Positions 60,170-64,000 of a stretch of DNA of 64,000 nucleotides are shown in pieces. Every line of letters begins with the position of its first letter. Position 1 is the stretch's first letter. The translations under genes and the position numbers were made by a program. The notes under the pieces are model-generated. The model saw only the letters and a list, made by a program, of their open reading frames with translations, searched no databases and was not told the origin of the DNA. The DNA is taken from the NCBI GenBank assembly GCA_902781655.1, contig CACZJZ010000009.1, positions 28,583 through 92,582 on the forward strand, written 5' to 3'. Source of the stretch: an uncultured Lachnospiraceae bacterium (lineage in GTDB: Bacteria; Bacillota; Clostridia; Lachnospirales; Lachnospiraceae).

Positions 60170-61093
60170 CTACTGAAACATCTGCTGCCCCTGCGTCTGC
60201 TCCGGGAAGGGCGGGTCCAAGCGGCGCAGCAGGCCGAACTCTGTTTTTGTCACACAGTCGTTTTCCATGCAGTCCTGACCGTATTTCTCAAAATCCATGT
60301 AGCCATCCAGCTCATAGATGGCCTCATCGTCCAGCCCCAGCGTTTCCTGCAATCGCTGCTGCCCGTAACCGTAGGCATCCTCCGTGATGCGCTGATAGTT
60401 GTCCAGATTTCGCAGGAGTTCACAGGCATGGTGCAGGGTTTCCGGCTTCTCGGCCTCCAGCACGGCGGCGTAGGTCAGAAGCATCCCATCCTTCTGCCAG
60501 ATGTCCTCCAAGGCTTCGGCAAAATCGTTGTAATCCTCCACGGCGGGGCAATCCGTGTCGCGGATCAGCTCCCCGATGTATGGCACCTTGAAGCGAATAT
60601 CACAGAGCATGGCATCCGCGAAAACATCGATATCAAGATAAGCCTTCACGGCTTCCAGGTATTCCTCATCAGCGGGGAGGACGAGGGTGTAGTCCGGCTT
60701 TCCCTCAACACGCAGCGTCATGCGGAGGATTTCATCCCGGCTCTCATTGCGCCAAGGCTCTGTCGGCGAAACATAACTGCGGTCGATCCCCATATCCGGC
60801 ATCAGCAAGCTGCGGGCGTTGGGAACAAAGGCGCTGTACCGGGCATAGTTATATCCCTGCGGGTCAACGAGAACGCCGTCTGTTCCGTCCGCATCAAGGA
60901 TGAGCAGGCAGTGCCTGGCGTCATCATCGTGCCGAATGGCGCTTTTGTTCTCCGCGATAAAATCGTAGTCCGCCAGCAGCGCACGGCTGAACTGCTGAAA
61001 CCGCTGGGCAGGCAGCTCGATAACTTTATCCACGGCGCAGGCTTCGCCCTCGTATTCGGATTGCTTTCGTTTGAGTTCAGCATGGATGATCAT
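60170..61093 (-). CDS. DUF6329/ArdA-like conjugative-element protein
   Basis: 307 residues. The N-terminal third (VIELPAQRFQQFSRALLADYDFIAENKSAIRHDDDARHCLLILDADGTDGVLVDPQGYNYARYSAFVPNARSLL) is the DUF6329 pattern as I remember it; the C-terminal two thirds share the ArdA-type layout with neighbours: TLVLPADEEYLEAVKAYL, VPYIGELIRDTDCPAVEDYNDFAEALEDI, LDDEAIYELDGYMDFEKYGQDCMENDCVTKTEFGLLRRL. The ATG overlaps the upstream gene stop (ATGA). Confidence 0.72.
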   Translation of the reverse strand: MIIHAELKRKQSEYEGEACAVDKVIELPAQRFQQFSRALLADYDFIAENKSAIRHDDDARHCLLILDADGTDGVLVDPQGYNYARYSAFVPNARSLLMPDMGIDRSYVSPTEPWRNESRDEILRMTLRVEGKPDYTLVLPADEEYLEAVKAYLDIDVFADAMLCDIRFKVPYIGELIRDTDCPAVEDYNDFAEALEDIWQKDGMLLTYAAVLEAEKPETLHHACELLRNLDNYQRITEDAYGYGQQRLQETLGLDDEAIYELDGYMDFEKYGQDCMENDCVTKTEFGLLRRLDPPFPEQTQGQQMFQ

Positions 61094-62274
61094 GACAAGC
61101 CTCCCATCTCCATGTGGTGGCTGTGCCTTCCCTCCATTACTTCCTCCATGCTGTAATAGCCCTTATAGGCGATGTAACCCCGGTCAGTGAACATCCCGTC
61201 CTCCTCGTTCATGCGCTCCGTGCCGTACTTTTCATAGTCATAAAAAGCGTCGAGGTTTTCGTCATAGTCGAAATGACCGGACTGCCGGATCATGTATTTG
61301 CCGTACTCGGCGGGAGAGTGCGCGCCGGGGGCGAAGTCAAAGAGGTCGAGGCTTTCTGCAAGGTTTTTGATCTGTGCCGCAGACTTTGGCTCTGCCAGCA
61401 TGACCACAGCGCCCAGCTTTTCCATATCCGCTTTTGATAACCCATCCGTTGCCTCTGCCAGTTCGTTGAGGTTGGAGAGAGTTTCGTACTCCATATCCAA
61501 CAGGACATCCACCTCATTGGGGAGCTGGCTGTCCTCCAGCCGCAGGCGGACATCGGCGGGATCTGTGATTCCCCCGCGAAGGAGGGCGCGGTCGATCTCC
61601 TCCTGCACCATGGGGAGGAACAGCCATGTGATGTGTTCTGTGTCCTCCGGCTCGGCTTTGGAGGTCACCGCAACGGTGATGGCGTTCGGCTCATAGTAAT
61701 AGCAGGGAAAAAACCGGCCGTCATAGACCGGCTCTAACTTCATGCCGTTGTCGTAGACCACGCCGTAGGGGGTGATCGTGCCGCCGCCGTTTTCGATGAG
61801 CTGCCTTGCTGTTGCCTCACCATCCAATGCATTCAATTCCTCCGTTTTGGCGCAGCCGCCGTGCAGGTTCATGTAGTGATCCCGGCCAACGGTGGAGAGG
61901 TCAGAAAAGTTTGTAATGACTGTAGCCTGTTGGCAGCAGAAGGTCAGGTTGATCAGATCCTTCAGTTCAAAAAGCTCCAGCTTGTGGGCCATCGCCTGAA
62001 ACTGTGCGGCTTCGCCGGTATCAAAGCTATCCAGCCGCTTGGCGAGGTAGTTCAGCTCCTCCACATTGACCGTAAGCATCTCCGTGCGCTTGAGCACAGA
62101 GTAAAAGCTGTTGATCTCCTGCACCTGGCAGTCGGCTTTGACCGCGTCGCCAATTTCCAACGCCTCCAACAGCTCCATGCAGTGTGCGTACTGGTCATGT
62201 GGGATGGGGAATGGGATGGTCGCCACGCCGTATTCCGGGTGGTTGGGATTACCGAGAACCGCTTGAATCATCAT
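61090..62274 (-). CDS. ArdA-like antirestriction protein
   Basis: 394 residues from ATG 62274 (overlap with the upstream stop). Start MIQAVLGNPNHPEYGVATIPFPIPHDQYAHCMELLEALEIGDAVKADCQVQEI matches the Firmicutes ArdA-type proteins of large conjugative elements. The second half repeats the theme (PMVQEEIDRALLRGGITDPADVRLRLEDSQLPNEVDVLLD ... LSNLNELAEAT) and ends with a MEEVMEGRHSHHMEMGG tail. It is one of three related antirestriction-like proteins in this operon. Confidence 0.82.
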   Translation of the reverse strand: MMIQAVLGNPNHPEYGVATIPFPIPHDQYAHCMELLEALEIGDAVKADCQVQEINSFYSVLKRTEMLTVNVEELNYLAKRLDSFDTGEAAQFQAMAHKLELFELKDLINLTFCCQQATVITNFSDLSTVGRDHYMNLHGGCAKTEELNALDGEATARQLIENGGGTITPYGVVYDNGMKLEPVYDGRFFPCYYYEPNAITVAVTSKAEPEDTEHITWLFLPMVQEEIDRALLRGGITDPADVRLRLEDSQLPNEVDVLLDMEYETLSNLNELAEATDGLSKADMEKLGAVVMLAEPKSAAQIKNLAESLDLFDFAPGAHSPAEYGKYMIRQSGHFDYDENLDAFYDYEKYGTERMNEEDGMFTDRGYIAYKGYYSMEEVMEGRHSHHMEMGGLS

Positions 62275-62972
62275 GTTTCATTCACTCCTTTTTTCAAATT
62301 CAAAACCGCATCTCCGTATTTGGCCATCAGTAGTGCGCCAGTGATCAGGTGGAACGCCTCATCTGTGACCAGTTCCGGAGACGCAAGGTCCGCAAGAGTA
62401 ATATTGCAGCAGCCGACTGCAATGGCCTTCGCCGCCTGGTAGACGCTGTATAGCTCCGGCTCGATCCCTCCGAGCCGGACGCTTTGGAAGTCAAAGCCGT
62501 CGTTCCCGCATTTCCAGATCATCCTGCGCCAAAGGCTCTCGTATGCCGTGAGCAGGAAGAGGGCCGCTTTGTTCCGGTCAGACAGACGCCAGCAGCGTTC
62601 CCGCCAATGTGTCCATCTTCGCCGGTGGGCATCGGACAGGAAGAATTGGAAGAATTGAGGTTTCCTCTCTCTAAATTGCTGATGCATCCGTTTTCGGAAC
62701 TGCGGTCCCATAGAGGGTGCGAAGCAGTCCCGCACGAACTCATTCAGCTCCAGTACACCTGCTTCGATCCGTTCCTCCAGACAGGTGCATTCACACAGGC
62801 GGCACGGATGCTTGCGGACATAGTTCTGGCAGTATTCGCACGCCACATCTTTGGGCGTGTAATGAAATGGGCTATGGTATATTCCACCGCCTCTGGGTTT
62901 TTGACCGGGCTGAGACATCATCAACTGCTCCAACGCCTGCAGCGGCGTGTCTCGCATGAAATAGTACGGCAT
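62271..62972 (-). CDS. Cys-rich conjugative-element protein of unknown function
   Basis: 233 residues. Near residue 45 CEYCQNYVRKHPCRLCECTCLEER gives seven cysteines in about twenty residues, a probable metal site. The remainder is helical with many aromatic and basic residues (RKRMHQQFRERKPQFFQFFLSDAHRRRWTHWRERCW). Start ATG 62972 with AGAGAGGAGTTCGCTT. No family recognised. It lies between the 63046 gene and the ArdA-like genes and overlaps the next ATG. Confidence 0.65.
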   Translation of the reverse strand: MPYYFMRDTPLQALEQLMMSQPGQKPRGGGIYHSPFHYTPKDVACEYCQNYVRKHPCRLCECTCLEERIEAGVLELNEFVRDCFAPSMGPQFRKRMHQQFRERKPQFFQFFLSDAHRRRWTHWRERCWRLSDRNKAALFLLTAYESLWRRMIWKCGNDGFDFQSVRLGGIEPELYSVYQAAKAIAVGCCNITLADLASPELVTDEAFHLITGALLMAKYGDAVLNLKKGVNET

Positions 62973-63045
62973 AAGCGAACTCCTCTCTGAAATGAAAAAA
63001 GGGCCGGAATCTTATTGCCAAGACTCCGACCCGTTCCGTTTGATA

Positions 63046-63738
63046 TTACATTGTCTGTTCCTGTGTGGCTTGTTCCAAGGCTTCTTCCTGCTGCCGGATT
63101 CGCTCGTCCAAATCTGGCACACACTCCTCAATCTGCTGCTGAACACTGCGGATCATTTTTTCCTGCTTTCCCGTGAGTTCAAAGAAATCTCCGTCTACAG
63201 AGTCCGCACAGCAGCGATAAATCTCAGTCATCTGTTCTGGGGTGAAAAGCCGTTCCTTTTGAATCAGCCCGGAGCGGATGGCAAAGTCCTGTTTGGCTTC
63301 TGCATAGTTCTCCATGAAATAGTGGCCATGACATACACCTGCGCGCCCATAGGCCCAATCCCATGTGACGAAGTGGACTCCGTGTTTACTCTGAACTCCA
63401 GCCAGCACAGTGCCATTGAAATCGGCCAGCACCTTGTAGCCGTCCTCTAAACCATCGGCTTTCAAAACGGGCGCTGTCTCCATCTGGCGCATATATTCCG
63501 CTGTGTTTCTGACGATCTCATACACCTTGTCCTTGGCGGCGATTCGCTCCGGCTCGTCAATATCCTTATTGCGGTAGGCAATACCGCCGTTCTCGGTCAC
63601 TTCGCACAGCGGCGCACCGTCAAGCAGGATACACAGCCTGTCAGTGTGAACTTCGTCCAACTGGAAACCCTCCTTGGCAAGGACGATTGCTGCTTCTCTG
63701 AGGTAGCGAGTCTGCGAATCTTTACTGTGGTCGTTCAT
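63046..63738 (-). CDS. Conjugative-element protein of unknown function
   Basis: 230 residues from ATG 63738 (GGAGGAAAACAGAT; a longer frame is rejected). ILLDGAPLCEVTENGGIAYRNKDIDEPERIAAKDKVYEIVRNTAEYMRQME is reminiscent of proteins near ArdA-like genes in other elements; VHFVTWDWAYGRAGVCHGHYFMENYAEAKQDFAIRSGLI is also conserved there, as far as I recall. A helical Gln/Glu tail closes it. It is the first gene of the leftward operon in the window, behind the hairpin at 63759-63801. Confidence 0.7.
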   Translation of the reverse strand: MNDHSKDSQTRYLREAAIVLAKEGFQLDEVHTDRLCILLDGAPLCEVTENGGIAYRNKDIDEPERIAAKDKVYEIVRNTAEYMRQMETAPVLKADGLEDGYKVLADFNGTVLAGVQSKHGVHFVTWDWAYGRAGVCHGHYFMENYAEAKQDFAIRSGLIQKERLFTPEQMTEIYRCCADSVDGDFFELTGKQEKMIRSVQQQIEECVPDLDERIRQQEEALEQATQEQTM

Positions 63739-63758
63739 ATCTGTTTTCCTCCGTCGTT

Positions 63759-63801
63759 GATAAAATAAAAAAGCGCCCATCTTCGTATTGAAAATGGACG
63801 C
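63759..63801 (-). terminator. Leader terminator before the 63738 gene
   Basis: On the minus strand GCGTCCAT (63794-63801) pairs with ATGGGCGC (63773-63780), one U-G pair included, then TTTTTTATTTTATC. It ends 20 bases before the 63738 ATG. Like the hairpin at 55659 it stands directly upstream of the first gene of an operon. Confidence 0.7.
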
Positions 63802-63866
63802 CAAATGTGTACTTGATTTAATTGTTGTGGGAAGCGGGGAGGTGCATCTGAACCGTAGATAGAACA

Positions 63867-63894
63867 AGACCGTAAGGCGTTGGCCTTACGGTCT
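63867..63894. repeat. 12-bp perfect inverted repeat
   Basis: AGACCGTAAGGC (63867-63878) with its exact complement (63883-63894), loop GTTG. Can act as a hairpin on either strand; on the minus strand TTGTTCT follows. It lies in the otherwise empty 63739-63934 stretch. Confidence 0.7.
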
Positions 63895-63934
63895 GTTGTT
63901 GGTGGGACTAACGGGGCCACACTCGAACTATAAA

Positions 63935-64000
63935 ATGCTTGCTCAAAAAGTCAAGCAAATTAAAGCTTCTACCCCTGTTAATTCTGAAATAGATGCCGAA
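63935..64000 (+). CDS. Possible start of a rightward gene, cut by the window edge
   Basis: From ATG 63935 the frame is open to the end of the window (22 codons: MLAQKVKQIKASTPVNSEI...). No ribosome site is evident. The style of this N-terminus recalls serine recombinases of conjugative elements (they often have such a lysine-rich lead), but 22 residues do not allow a claim. Confidence 0.3.
   Translation, partial: MLAQKVKQIKASTPVNSEIDAE

Noticed and set aside
63895-63935. Possible tRNA 3' end (GTTCGAGT on the minus strand) as an element attachment site
   Set aside because: No acceptor, anticodon or D arms can be folded around it.

Overview
The window looks like a gut Clostridia genome, probably family Oscillospiraceae/Ruminococcaceae. 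The reasons are mid-range GC, many TTG/GTG starts with strong AAGGAGG sites, a SpoVG-family gene, and a large set of DUF families (DUF6103, DUF6133, DUF6550, DUF4320, DUF3852, DUF3849, DUF4314, LPD28) that I associate with mobile elements of that family. The genus cannot be named from the sequence.

Region 1 (1 to about 25.2 kb, all minus strand, transcribed right to left) is a surface polysaccharide locus. It runs from an initiating sugar-phosphate transferase through glycosyltransferases, a Wzy-like polymerase, a LicD-type phosphotransferase, a lipoprotein, a 1692-residue secreted phosphodiester-glycosidase protein, a small membrane gene interrupted by an in-frame TGA, an Lgt-like gene, and a 1748-residue secreted repeat protein. 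After a terminator come two more glycosyltransferases, a hexapeptide acetyltransferase, a Wzx flippase and the CapE-CapF-CapG trio for UDP-N-acetyl-L-fucosamine, the last cut by the window edge. Both giant secreted proteins end in tandem choline-binding-like aromatic repeats. With LicD in the same locus, this suggests a phosphocholine-type decorated polymer with proteins that bind or process it.

Region 2 (25.2 to 27.5 kb) is the likely switch. A TetR gene heads the polysaccharide locus. Upstream lies a tyrosine recombinase gene flanked by 20-bp inverted repeats (about 25.94 and 27.41 kb). Between the repeats, next to the left one, is a consensus promoter (TTGCAT, 17 bp, extended TGCTATAAT) firing into tetR and the polysaccharide genes. 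Recombination between the repeats would turn the promoter round to face a terminator at 27.45 kb. I read this as a self-contained invertible promoter (phase switch) and consider it the main discovery candidate.

Region 3 (27.5 to 64 kb) is a conjugative element, mostly minus strand. It has a Cro/CI-type regulator behind four 20-bp-spaced repeats, an HTH_36 protein, VirD4, a DUF3991/TOPRIM protein, a MobP-type relaxase with Sel1 repeats, a MobC-like partner, an oriT-like stretch, an NlpC/P60 hydrolase, VirB4, PrgI/VirB3, VirB6 and VirB2-like components, and a cytosine methyltransferase split over two overlapping frames. It also has an almost complete Tad/Flp pilus set (pilin, prepilin peptidase, CpaB, CpaE, CpaF, TadB, TadC, two TadE/F-like pseudopilins). 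Upstream are an adenine methyltransferase, SpoVG, a second XRE repressor with three AGAACGG-N3-CCGTTCT operators, and a block of antirestriction-like proteins. The far end of the element is not resolved in this window.
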